DNA from: Bedellia somnulentella
Taxonomy: Eukaryota > Arthropoda > Insecta > Lepidoptera > Bedelliidae
Assembly: GCA_963576735.1 (NCBI GenBank)
Contig: OY755173.1
Coordinates: forward strand, 5,550,873 to 5,614,872
DNA length: 64,000 bases
Direction: 5' to 3'
The position numbers were made by a program, and so were the translations under genes. Shown here in pieces: positions 1 to 12,100 of this stretch. The notes below the pieces were generated by a model that saw nothing but the letters and a program-made list of their open reading frames with translations, did no database searches and was not told where the DNA came from. How positions within the stretch are numbered: the first letter of the stretch is position 1; each line of letters opens with the position of its first letter.

Positions 1-1
1 G

Positions 2-150
2 GATGGAAAATGTGAAGAAGATATTGAAAGAAGAGTTAGAAAGGAAAATACGGTAAATGGAGCCATAAACAGTCTAATGTCGAGCCAGTCCTTGTCTCAA
101 AAGGCGCGGATGGTAGTACAGAATGCTGTACTAGTTCCTAAAGAAAGTGT
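2..150 (+). pseudogene. RTE-like LINE internal fragment
   Basis: An open frame from position 2 to about 142 encodes a stretch with DIERRV, NGAINSLM and VQNAVLVP. I recognise this as the segment of an insect RTE-like reverse transcriptase after the YADD block. Homology breaks off after LVP and the frame is not continued. The 3' end of probably the same LINE family recurs at 10381, 13262, 26080 and other sites. It is a decayed fragment whose 5' side lies outside the window. Confidence 0.6.
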
Positions 151-344
151 TTTTCCTCCTCGGCATTTTTTCCTGACTGCACTGACCTACTCCATTACTG
201 CTCATCCCCAATTAAATTAAGCGTGATCTTATATACTGTATGTTACTTGTTGATGCTTTTCATTAGTGAATATTTATTAAAACAGTATTTCGATGAGAAA
301 CCTATTTATTAAAAAAATACGCTTTACGCATTGAAATTGACGAA

Positions 345-425
345 GTCCGTGGCCGAGTGGATAGGTGACTAGACTAGCTTCTGGGTCCGGAGGTCGCAGA
401 TCCATTCCCTGCTGAGAGCAACATT
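345..425 (+). repeat. tRNA-like SINE head, degenerate
   Basis: GTGGCCGAGTGG matches a tRNA A box. About 45 bases later GGTCGCAGATCCATTCCC is a worn B box. There is no closed acceptor stem, so this is a SINE head rather than a tRNA gene. Confidence 0.5.
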
Positions 426-499
426 TATGTGATGATTTTAAATGATTGTTTCGTTGTCTTGGATGTTGATTTTAAGTATGTAATCCTATTAATATTATA

Positions 500-744
500 A
501 AATGTGAAAGTTTATTATGTTTGTGTGTTTGAGATAAAAAATCTTCTCAATTACAGAATGTATATGAATGTAATTTAGCAGAATGCTGGATAATGACCCG
601 AAGTATAACATAGGATACTTTTTATCCAGGTGTTTTTTTTAACCAATAAAATATTCGCGCCTGATTGAACTCAGAGTACCGGAGCAAACACCTTAAGTTT
701 GGCATAACCAAATTTACAGTTGTCAAGTCTGTTGGGTCAGCTAG
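500..744 (+). mobile_element. Possible Helitron remnant
   Basis: The internal text GGATACTTTTTATCC resembles the one in the Helitron-like element at 23812-24045, and the stretch ends in CTAG followed by T. The 5' boundary is not clear. Confidence 0.3.
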
Positions 745-887
745 TATAATATAAAATATATCGTTAAATTTGTATTCCATAATACATGTAAATAAGTTGT
801 ACCACAGACAATATAATGGCTGTACTTATTTTGCGGCTAACTTGTCTTGATCTGTGTAATATAGTATTATGTCCGTATTTATTATTA

Positions 888-1133
888 CATACATACTTAT
901 ACTCACGGCTATAAATCCCTTAACGGGGTAGCCAGAGCTTTGGAATGATAAATTCCTCAGCCACTTTTGGAATTTGATTGGGGAAAAGATGATAATAATA
1001 AACGTTTTTGGTGACGGGTCTCCAACCACATCGCCCAAAAATTACTTAAAAAGCCCCTATACCCTTAGTCGCCTCTTACGATCACCCACAGGCAGAAATG
1101 GTGTAGTGTTATTAACAGCCGACGCTACACGGC
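888..1133 (-). repeat. Family A repeat, reverse copy
   Basis: Full-length copy of the most abundant repeat here. In its forward sense the family begins GTGTAGTGTCGGCTTAGAAT and ends GCCGTGAGTATATGTATG with a TATG tail. This copy lies reversed, starting at the CATA tail. Confidence 0.8.
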
Positions 1134-1134
1134 A

Positions 1135-1935
1135 TTTATTATTATTATTTTGTTATTATAGATAGCAGTCTCACTAATTGTATCTAGATCGTTCATGTAT
1201 TCAGCTTGTACTGGCGTCACTATTTAAGGAAACATAAAATATGTATACTTCGGAATAATAAAATTCCTTCAGGTAGTAATTAAAATGTCTACGAAACCTA
1301 ACATGCGATGTTAAATGGTCGGCATATTTAATGGAAATTTACCAAATGTAGGAGAGTATTAACATTTTTGTACGTCAAGACATGCCAGCTTGTACACGCC
1401 TTACATAACTTTACTTTTAATATGCAAAGAAGGGTTGATTGAGTTGGACAACTAATTATATGCAATTAAAATAATGAGTATTATTATTTTAATGGTAAAA
1501 TATGGCAATAATTTACTTAGAATCTTGTTTAGAATAGAGCTTAGCCATTTCATCCTGTTATGTGTCGTCGTACGACAATCTTAAGCAATTTTAATCGTAG
1601 GCAATGTGTCTGAAGACCCATTTATAACCTTACTTTGTTTTTCAATGTCTTTCTCAACATGCAATCACCCATTTTCGGATTTATAGCCGTAGGTTTATGT
1701 TGGGCATCATTCCAAACAAAAGAAATTATGCTCTTCAATTATAGTATAATTACCAGTAATGATTATTTAATACAATTATTATATATTACCGGTCTTACAT
1801 TTTAAATAGAGAGAAAGAAAAAGAAGAAGAGAAATACCATAGCAATATTCATAGAAAGGGATACATAACTCTTGGTTTCATAAAAAAAGCCTGATTAATT
1901 AAAATCAGTGACAAAGGCTTAATTTTATTCTGTTA
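1135..1935. other. AT-rich stretch, nothing recognised
   Basis: No coding frame, splice-site pair or repeat family was recognised in this 800-base interval. It lies 3' of the last SOAT exon seen and could be a SOAT intron, because the terminal exon(s) were not found. Confidence 0.5.
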
Positions 1936-1936
1936 A

Positions 1937-2294
1937 CGACGTGATAGCTCAATGGGTAGAACACGGGTTATCGTGCAAGCGACTAGTGTTCAAATCCCGG
2001 GTCGGGCCTACACCAATTTGTCTTTTCTAAAGACATATGTGTGGTTAATTTATCATGGTTGTTAACGGTGAGGGAAAACATCGTGAGGAAACCCACATGG
2101 TTGAGTTGAGAGTTTGTCATGTGACGTGTATTCGTACAAACCGGCGATAGGCATGAGATATCAATATCACGTGAGTACACTGTCCATGCAAAACGTGGGT
2201 ACTCTGAACACCAGGTGAAAAGTCACGTGATGTTCAGAAGTATTAGTACCTCTGCCAACCCCTTCGGGGATATTCGTCGTGAACGTTTATGTTA
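1937..2294 (+). repeat. Family B tRNA-derived SINE
   Basis: The head has an A box (GATAGCTCAATGGGTAGA) and a B box (GTTCAAATCCCGG), as in a tRNA-derived RNA polymerase III promoter. A body with TTTGTCTTTTCTAAAG and TATCACGTGAGTAC follows. The end is CCAACCCCTTCGGGGATATT plus GTGAACGTTTATGTTA. This is one of the more complete copies. Confidence 0.85.
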
Positions 2295-2367
2295 CGTTTA
2301 TTATATTATGTTAATGATTTTTAAACCAAATTAGAAGCACCCAATCTTTGGGAACAAATATATACTT

Positions 2368-2447
2368 TAATGTTTTTTGACATGAATTCCTCATGTGGGG
2401 ATTATTACTCATAAATAAAAGATGTTATTAAAGGAAAGAAAAATATA
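2368..2447 (+). repeat. Family D repeat (CATGTGGGGATTATTACTC / AAAGGAAAGAAAAA)
   Basis: The string from GACATGAATTCCTCATG through AAAGATGTTATTAAAGG also occurs, reversed, at 44090-44160. Related heads occur at 12935, 18940 and 58253. At 12960-13045 the family carries a tRNA-like T arm. Confidence 0.6.
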
Positions 2448-3411
2448 TACTACTGAGCAATCTATAAATAGGTTTCATTAAATTGAAACCAACTAGTCAA
2501 ATCAGCAGAGGTTGTAGATTTGAATAGTGAATATGATTGTCCAGAATTTTACCTTATTAGCAGATTCATAGCATTCGATAGCATTAATCGATACTCGATT
2601 GAACAACACATTGACTTCGCACAAAACCCCCTAAACTTACGTTTACAACAAAACTAGTATTGTCATTACGTAAAGTTTACCAGTTACGATAATAATTGTG
2701 TTATGAGATGAGAGGACTAGTTAGTGATCTCGATATAGTTCAAGGCAAAACCTAATTGGATGGATCAAGTACTTCGGGGAAGATCAAGAATTCAAGACCT
2801 TAATCTAAGCGTGGTCCGTGATAGAGCATTGTTAGTCAACCCACTGTACCCAGAAGTAAAGACTTATAGTAACAAAGGAAATCGCAATTACTTAGTAATA
2901 AGAAATATTTGCACATGTATTACAATTTTGACTAGTACTAAAGAAAAAACTTTTTTTTTTGTTTATTGAAATCAGTCCTTCCTGAGCCCAGCTTTACATA
3001 TATTTGTATATGTATTATGCTATTTTTTTATATATTATGTTTTAGGTTCCGTAAGTACTATTAATTAAATTGAATAAATAAACAAATCATTTGAAAAGCA
3101 TAAATATTTTTAATGAGATGGCTCTTATCTGACGTGCGTGTTGTTTGGAGTGCGCGGGTGGATTTAGTCTCTGCAAGTATACTTAACATATCATTATGCA
3201 CCCATATTTACGACGGTGTGCTGCTAGTATATATTTTTTTAGAATTATCTAGTAGAATAAAGAAAGAACGACAGAGAATAAACTTATGTAACCCAAAACA
3301 TACATTTCATCATTCACATCAAGAAGCAAAAATGCTAGTTGTAAATTTTTAAACCTAAAATAAAACCTCTGAATTTTGTTTGACACCGTTTCCATTTTAA
3401 GTTGTAATAAA

Positions 3412-3666
3412 ATGCGTATCCCTATGTTTATGGGTTTAATCCCAAAAAGGTTAGTTCTCCAGAATGACAAATTCCTCAGCCACTCTTGGATCTTTAGTGC
3501 GAGAAAGATTGTAAAACGAAGTATAGTGGGTTGGTTATTGTTATTTATGTCCAACCCAAACGACAAATAATAACCTATAAAGGTTCAAAACCCTAAGTCA
3601 CGACGCATTTTCTCATCCTGTAGGAAGAGATGGCTTAGTGGTATTCTAAGTAAGCACTACATAGCT
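3412..3666 (-). repeat. Family A repeat, reverse, diverged
   Basis: The blocks AAATTCCTCAGCCACTCTTGG and TATTCTAAGTAAGCACTACATAGC match family A. The middle is diverged and carries a short insertion around 3530-3590. Confidence 0.6.
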
Positions 3667-4268
3667 ACATTTTAATTAAGTAAGTTGATAGAGTAAGATT
3701 TTGGTATAATTCATTAAGCCAGCTTGTTTATGCGTTGGAGCTACAGAGATGTAAATAAGCCCGAAGTCATCGTTAGGAAATGACCTTTTCAATGACCAGG
3801 AAGGTAAATCTGTGGTGCAGAGGACAGGGGAGACGCTGGCTGACTAGAAAACTTAGAGCGAAGGTAAAGTTGAAAGTTTTCAACGATATAGCTACTTGGC
3901 ATAATACAATGAGTTTACCAAAGTTTTACCGTGTAAAAATCGAGAATTGTTCAGTTAGCTTTACAAACAAGGACAACGGCATGAGGTTGAGGAACCAGTA
4001 GCTGTTTGTTTACTTAAGAATTGTTGTAAGATAAATTGCTATAGTGCAGTTGTTATGTGAATTAAATCATTTACCTTAATAACGCAAACAGGCAGCTTAA
4101 GCATCAAACAGGGATCTTCGTTTTTTAAAAGCTTTTATTAAACTTGCAATGTATGTTTGTGTGTTCGGGTGAAATCTTTGAACTCAATTTTGAAGTAGAT
4201 ATATTCAACCGTTTGTGCTGAAATTTTGTGGACGCATTTTGTTTGGATGACAATATATGATAAGACAT

Positions 4269-4740
4269 GTGACGTCATTCTAAATTCAATATGGCGGATC
4301 ATACAAGATGTCAGAACAGTTATATTTAATCCACTTATACAATATGGGTATCAAATGAAAGGGCTTGTTAAGAGTGACTAGAAAAAGAATATGACGTCAT
4401 TCTGAATCCAATATGGCGGACCATGCAAGATGGCGGAATAGTTACCTTTAGTCTACTTCTACAATATGGGTATCAAATGAAAGGGCTTGTTAAGAGTGAC
4501 TAGAAAAAGAATATGACGTCATTCTGAATCCAATATGGCGGACCATGCAGGATGGCGGAATAGTTACCTTTAGTCTACTTCTACAATATGGGTATCAAAT
4601 GAAAGGGCTAGTTAAGAGTGACTAGAAAAAGAATATGACGTCATTCTGAATCCAATATGGCGGACCGTGCAGGATGGCGGAATAGTTACCTTTAGTCTAC
4701 TTCTACAACATGGGTGTCAAATGAGAGGGCATTTTGAGAG
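4269..4740 (+). repeat. 122-bp tandem array, four units
   Basis: GACGTCATTCT recurs at 4271, 4393, 4515 and 4637, a strict 122-base period. Each unit continues with CAATATGGCGGA and ATGGGTATCAAATGA. The first unit is the most diverged; the inner units are nearly identical. An AGCTTTTATTAAACTTGCAA block upstream (about 4130) and the inverted repeat at 4784 probably belong to the same non-autonomous element. Confidence 0.85.
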
Positions 4741-4783
4741 TAATAATAACTTGAAAATAGCCAGCGATAACTAAAAAGTAAAA

Positions 4784-5129
4784 AATAAAAAAAATTAAGT
4801 AAAAAAACATTTTAAGAAAAAGCTTTTATTTAAACGCTCTAAAAAGAAGAAAATAAAATATTCCTTTTGGATTATACTAACAACTCCTCATTATACACAA
4901 TTTATATATAATAATAAAAGCTTGTCGCTCGATTTACCACAAATTATTATGATATAAAGGAATGTTGATAGGTATGTAAACCTCGCGACAAGCTTTTATT
5001 ATTATATATAAATTGTGTATAATGAGGAGTTGTTAGTATAATCCAAAAGGAATATTTTATTTTCTTCTTTTTAGAGCGTTTAAATAAAAGCTTTTTCTTA
5101 AAATGTTTTTTTACTTAATTTTTTTTATT
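4784..5129. repeat. Perfect 145-bp inverted repeat with 56-bp spacer
   Basis: The left arm (4784-4928) and the right arm (4985-5129) are exact reverse complements over 145 bases by eye. The inner edge is CTTGTCGC / GCGACAAG. Such a perfect long palindrome implies a recent origin or gene conversion. It follows the 122-bp array directly. Confidence 0.85.
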
Positions 5130-5368
5130 AAACCGCTAAATTCATAGTGACGCTTATCTCGTGTTGTAACATTAACAAGTTAATCAAGCAAGTCTATTGG
5201 TTCCTAAAAACACATTTCGTTGCCTAGAACTGTTGGATTCTTAGCCTTAGAATGTTAAGACAAAGGTGTATATTAAAGTTTTTACGATTGGTAAATCACG
5301 CAGTGTGATAGATTAAGTTATCCAGTTAAGTTAAGAAATTACAGGCAACTTGATTAATACACGTGATA

Positions 5369-5712
5369 CGACGTGATAGCTCAATGGATAGAACACTGGT
5401 TATCGTGCAAACGACTAGTGTTCAAATCCCGGGTCGGGCCTACACCAATTTGTCTTTTCTAAAGACATATGTCTGGTTAATTTATCACGGTTGTTAACGG
5501 TGAGAGAAAACATCGTGAGGAAACCCACATGGCTGAGTTGTACTTAGTCATCATTTGTGTATTCGTACAAAACGGCGATAGGCCTGCTCCCTATCACGTG
5601 AGTACGCTGTCCATGCAAAACGTGGGTACGTGACTTTGTCACCTGATGTTCAGAAGTATTAGTACCTCTGCCAACCCCTTCGGGGATCATCGGCGTGAAC
5701 GTTTATGTTTAT
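5369..5712 (+). repeat. Family B tRNA-derived SINE
   Basis: Near-complete copy with A box GATAGCTCAATGGATAGA and B box GTTCAAATCCCGG. A short internal deletion removes part of the ...GTACCCACGT... region before the TTCAGAAGTATTAGTACC block. Confidence 0.85.
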
Positions 5713-6043
5713 GTTATGTTGATTAATACAATAAATATAATAATAGTAGTTTTAGTCTTGGAAGTAGGTTTTAAGTTTAAGTCTGCCAACCTGCAATAGA
5801 CCAGAATGCACGGACCATCGCCTAATCTTAATATCTTATTCGGGATAGTATCAAGCTAAATCATCAATAGGAGTATAGGCAGTGATAATGGATACCATTC
5901 ATCTTTTGAACATAGTATGGTTTTATGACAAATAATATCATCAATAATCTTTTATAAGAAATAGGAATTAACATAAGTGGGTTACAATCTCATTGGAAAG
6001 TTATGATGCCCATCTACATATATATATATATGTATGTACTTAC

Positions 6044-6181
6044 TAAGAACACCACCAAAGTGGCTACGCTGCGGCCCACAGTTGGTACTAAGGGTGAATA
6101 AATATTGACCCTTAACCAGGAGTACACCACTCTGTTCCAAGATCGATAGTACGCCGAAAATCTGGACATTGTCCACCATTC
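6044..6181 (-). CDS. SOAT: SOAT-like coding exon 7
   Basis: The acceptor TTTTGCAG lies before GAATGG and the donor is GTAAGTAC after TTCTTA. It encodes 46 residues, EWWTMSRFSAYYRSWN and following, the cytosolic loop around the MBOAT signature. Both borders are phase 0. The donor is good, so at least one more exon is expected downstream. Confidence 0.85.
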
Positions 6182-9100
6182 CTGCAAAACAACACTTTTT
6201 TGATTCAAAATTAAATGATAAAAATTTTCAACGGGTTTTATATAAATCATAAAAAGGGGTACGCCGACGTTCAGTATTAGAAATTCCTCAGTCTCTTTTG
6301 AAACTAAAATAAAAATATAATGATGGCATATTTTTAAGTCCCGCCTTCTTTGATGTATAGTCCAATAATTGTTTCAAGTTTTATACAAAACAAACACATA
6401 AAATATTATTAATTATATTCTGTGATTGTGTTCCAAAGCTATCGAAACATATAAGCTAAGCTCCTCTAAACGAGGTGCGGAAAATAGTTAATTTTAAATA
6501 TTTTTCTCAACTTATAAGAATAATTCGGTGCACATAGTTTTTTTACTTTATTAAAAGACACGACTGTATAAGTAGCAAATAATAAAAAATAATATTTAAC
6601 CATGCCAAAACCTGAAACTTGAATGCGGTTACGCAAAAGTGACTTAGAAATCGGTCAATCCACTCCAGGGAATAAAAACGGAGTGGACCTTTGACTTTTA
6701 AGTTACTGTGTCAATTTCTCCCTAAGGATACCCCATATCATGTCACTCACTTACAGGCGGGTGAAGTTAAGAGATAAGTTAATTACAGCTTTTGACCGGT
6801 CTAAGAAATGCAAATTTAACTTTCAAATTTATTTTCTTTGTCATACCTTAAAGTCCAGTCAGTCTTTGTGGTTTCCCCTTAAAAATGTTTATTTAAATAA
6901 TCAGAAGCTTTTCTTGAGGCCTATAACTTAGCTCAAATGTAAAATTTAAATTATATTAAGGTTTTTTGCAATATTTTATTTTATGTTTAATTTACTTTTT
7001 TGTTATTAATATTGTAAAGGATAAAGCTCTCTTGCAACTCTAATTTAAAATCATATTGTATATCTCAACAGCACGGTCAGTTTTATATCTAATTATACAT
7101 GGGTATTTGACTTACTTCATAAAATAATCGGTCAGCAAATTGGAGCATTTCCGCCGTAGCATTCAACCATGCATGCAGTAAACAGTAGAATCCACTGAGA
7201 AAGGAGATCAATCCTGGAAGAATGCAGGAAAACATACTTCGGACTACCTTGCCAGCCTCAACCTACAAAAAGTAAAGAAAACGAAAGTAAAAAAAAGAAA
7301 GATGTTGATGTAAAATAAAAATAAAATAAAATAATCATTTATTTCAAAATAAAAAGATAAATCTTTGTTTTTTGAACGTCAAATTTTAACTTAATACTAA
7401 GTTTACTTCGGATTCGGAAGGTGTTTTGTTGAGAGAAGAACCCGTAAGAAACTCGTCAGCACACATCTTTTTTTACGTCCATTACTATTTTGGTGTAAGC
7501 CCGGAAACATCCTGCACAGAGCCCTGATGACACCAAGCCACTTCATCATTAATGTAATCATTGACATTGTAATAAGCTTTCGAACTAAGATTTCTTTTAA
7601 CTGCTGCTTTGAATTTTGTTTCTGATAAATTTAAAATGTCCTCAGGTATTTTATTATACATTTTTACGCATAACCCCATGAAAGATGTATTTACTTTTGA
7701 CAATCTGTATTTTGGTACTGATATTTTATTGTTGTCTCTCCGGTTTCGAATATGTCTGTCACATTTTTTTACAAAAGAGACCTGATTCTTTCTTACATAC
7801 ATAATATTTTCATAAATATATTGACATGGCAGCGTCATTATATTTATTGTTTTAAACAGTTCCCTCAGGGAATCTTTGGATCTCAAATTGTATATAGCTC
7901 TTATTGCTCTCTTTTGGAGAATAAATATGGAACCAACATCAGCTGCTCTGCCCCAGAGTAAAATACCGAAAGACATTACACTATGAAAATAGCTGTAATA
8001 AACTAATCGAGCTGTCTGTACACCTGTCAAATGTCTTATTTTCCTAACGGCATATGCAGCACTACTTAGCCTGCCAGCTAGTGAGCTAATGTGGGGTCCC
8101 CATTGGAGCTTGGAGTCCAGAATTATAAGTAGTATGTTATAAGGGTCCGGGTTAGAAAAACACAAACTCATCTCTTCTTATTAGGGGTGGTTTCTAAATT
8201 TATAAAGGTATAAGAAAACCCAATTTCAATGATATAACACCATTATATCATCATTTTAACTTCTAGAATTTTGCTGTATACTTTAATTCGCATTGCTTTT
8301 TCAAAATATTCATGAGTGTATTTTTATAATTATACATTAACTGTTAATAAATTTCGCATTTAAGAAAAAGTTTTTGTTTAACACAAATAATAACTTAACA
8401 AATACTTCCCAGTACAGACCATTGAAAAAGGAAATACTACTCAGATACTAGCATGCTACTCATGGCTATAGACCAAAGAAAAGAAATAAAAAAAAACATA
8501 CATACATATACTGAGGCTGTAAATTTTAAATAAGAAATTCCTCAGCCAATTATAGAAGTTGTGTGGGGATAAGCTTGTAAAACCAAAGTTTTTTGTGATG
8601 GATCAGTGGATCTCTAACTGCTTCTCCCAAAAATCCCTTGAAAAATCCCAATCCCTTAGTCGCCTCTTGCGATAACATAAAACCCTTTTTATAAATTGTT
8701 TTTCGGCCTAGAATAGCGAAGAGGGTTGAACAGTATAAAAGTTTTATAACCATGAATTCTATTTGAAACATCTTATATACCTTTACCTACCTACCTATCT
8801 ATCTTTCCATTTATAATATGCTCGTGTAAATAAATTCCCTAATATCGCCAGGTAATTTTTCGTTTAAATGTAACTTAATGCCGTGTAGTGTCGGCTTAGA
8901 ATAGCACTACCCCGTTTCTACCGATGGGTGTACGTAAGAGGCGACTAACGGTATAGGGGCTTTTAAGGGATTTTTGGGCGATGCGGCTGGAGACCCATCA
9001 CCAACAACCTTTACTTTACCATCTTTTCCCCACTCAATTTCCAAAAGTGGCTGAGGATTTTCTAATTCCTTAGCTCTGGCTATCCCTTCTAGGGATTTAT

Positions 9101-12100
9101 AGCCGTGAGTATATGTTATGTTATGTTATGTAACTTAAATGTCGTTGAATAAAATTAATGAGCATCTTATTATCTTTAAATGTTGAAGGGCACCTAATCT
9201 AATATTCGTTTTATCAATATCATAGGACGCTAATGAGGCTCGTCATTATTAATTATAATTAAGAAATATCCCATTTATATTAATTGAATTTTCATCAAGA
9301 ACTGTTCAATTAAAACAAATTACGCTTATTTATTGCTGTGTGCATTCGTTTATAATTGAGTGATGCAAGAATGCAAAGAATACCAAAAATGTATTCTTTC
9401 GAATATAAATAATTATATGATTCTTAATATTCATGTTATGAGTGATGTTATGAGTGACACCCTGCTCCCTTAAACAAATCAGTGGAAATTTAAAAAATAA
9501 GGTGAAATTAAAATGAGTATTATCAAGTTTTAACTTGGTCACCAACTAAATTCTTGATGGTGAAACAGAGATCCAATTAAATATCTTTAGTAGATTTTTT
9601 CTCACTAAAACGATTTTAATAAACTTTGCAAATGATACTTTGACATAATAATGTTGGCAAACCAATACAAACATTTTAATTGAAAACCATTACCTACTGG
9701 CTATCAGGCTCTTGTTTTCTCAGCTTCAAGCTAAGCACATGTGATTCAAATTGAATTAATATGTATCGAGATTGACTTACTATTACATTCACAATATTAT
9801 TAATTATAAAATCACTACTATTAAATAAATATGGCAAACACAAATATAGACAAAACTTATGTGGCATACCATTGTGAAACAAATGATGGTTCCTCAGTCA
9901 CATACCCCAACAATCACTTAAAGCCGTCGCAAAAGCCGTGTATAATATTCACGGGAATATATAGTGCTGTTCTAAACTGACATTACACAATTAAAACTAA
10001 GCAAGAATAAATTTTTTTTTACCGTTGGTTCTTTCCCATAATCAGACCAATTAGGCAAAATGAAAAGCTCCCACAAAAAGCTGTTGTAAAAGATAATTCC
10101 GATCACTTCCAATAAATGATACGCCACCACGCCCCAGCGTATCGTATTTGTTCTGAAACAAAATAACAATTCAGCTTTATATTCCTCATACAGTAAATTT
10201 GTTGTTATCAAGATCATTATAAATTAATGGACGGCATTAAGGGATATGAGAATTGTTTTCTGTTTCGAGAGCTTAATTTCCCAAGAGTGGACATTTCGTG
10301 AATTGCTTCCGATTATTCCAATATTTAATACTAAGAGGGATCAACTGAAATAACAAATTGAATAGATGATTAAGTAATTTATGGAGGGTGGATGATAGAA
10401 AATTGGTAAAAGAGATTTATAGAGCTAATGTGGATAGTAATGTTAGTGGAGGACGACCTCGGAGGACACATTTGGATCAAATAGAAAGAGTGCTCAAAAA
10501 GGCAGGCGTTCGTAGTATGAAGAATAAAAGAGCATGTATGAAAAGATTAATGGATATAAATGAAACTAATGAGGTTTACCAGGATCGTACAAAGTAGCGA
10601 TCGATAGTTTCTGCCTATCCTAATGGGTAATGATTGCGTGAGTATATGTTTGTATACATACATAAGTAGTTAACTTCAGAATTAAATTGTCTCATGAAAC
10701 ACACATATGAATTGTTAATGTATCCGACAACACCTAAAACTAAATTGGCAGTGTATGTACGTCTCAAACTCAGCTCAACATCGTATATCCCCGAAGGGTG
10801 GCAGAGACACCAATACTTCTGAACATCTCGTGAAATTTTGGTCTCTTAATATTCAGAGTACCCAAGTGTTGCTTTGCTTGGCCAGTATATTCACGTGACA
10901 GGCTTATAGACGCTTTGCAGGAATAAACTTTCGAAACCCGCATGAATAAGCACAACACAGCTTTGTGGACGAATATAGGAAAAACACATTGGTGGAAACA
11001 TAATTTTTCAAATAAGCGATGTTTATGAACTTTCAAATTAAATGATATGACTCTACCGTTGCTTCAGTAGGCGTTTGTAAAGAGAAGAAGCAACAAGTAT
11101 CTCCTTACATTCTCCCGTTCTACTGTATAATACAAATTATACAGCTAATAATTTTATTGAAATGTCTTGCAATATAGAAGTCATATATGATATAAGTGCA
11201 TATTTTTCCAACCGACCAGGAGTTAAGCAACCAAGGAAACTCCAACTTTTATTCAAAGCAAGTTAAATAAAGGAAATCGTGATGATAAATCGTAAAAAAT
11301 AAATTGATTCTATTTTGGAAATAAATGGGTACTTCGTTCAATACGTGACTTCATATTGCCAAGGTTTTGTATTTAAATTTATTTTTATGATTGTGATCGC
11401 TTTTGCAAGAGAAAGGGGAAAAGGGGGTAAACGGTGGTTGAGAGAATAACTAACAGTCCAAGATGCAGCTTGCATATTAGTAACTATAGAGGATGAAGAT
11501 AAATCAGAGATATAGTAGATTCAAACCTTAAAAGAATCATATTTCATGCATATAATGAGCTCAATCTAAATATAATATGCTTATTTAAATTGATGAAATA
11601 ATTATACCTTTTTGCGTCTAGAGTATCATACAAAGTATTCGTAATAAAGCCTAAAAATGTCTTTCGAAAACGAGATAAATGAAAATGGCCAGTAATCATT
11701 TTATCATAGACTTAGGATTTTACGCTTTTATGATCTCCGTAAAACGATATTTGAGAGCTAATAAAATACGAGTAAGCTTGAAAAATAATGGCTTTTCTGA
11801 GAAACGGTATAGGAGCTATAAATGGATCATAACTGAATAATCTTTATATTTATGGGCAAACACAAATGAAGCCCAATAAATTCTTATCTTTTTCTAGTCT
11901 AGGAAGTAACTAATAACCTATTTCGTTTATTTTATAACTTAATGATGTGTGAAAGTTAGTAAGAGGGTTATTATGAAAGTTTAAATAGTTTGTGAACGCT
12001 GCGGAAAGTTTAGTTCGTACTAGCACTATAATATTACTCTTTCCCTCTAGGTTTGCTTTCCCAGTAACGTCATTAGCACTTAAATCGGATATTATATGCA

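Noticed and set aside
1937..2010. Functional tRNA gene
   Set aside because: A and B boxes are present but no acceptor stem closes, and the sequence continues into a repeated SINE body.
3249..3566. 105-residue minus-strand frame
   Set aside because: It overlaps a diverged family A copy, is hydrophobic through AT-rich codons and has no splice context or motif.
4269..4740. CRISPR-like array
   Set aside because: The 122-base units abut without variable spacers and the context is a eukaryotic transposable element.
10388..10597. Small host gene with basic protein
   Set aside because: The sequence matches the C-terminal tail of a repeated RTE-like LINE whose 3' end recurs through the window.
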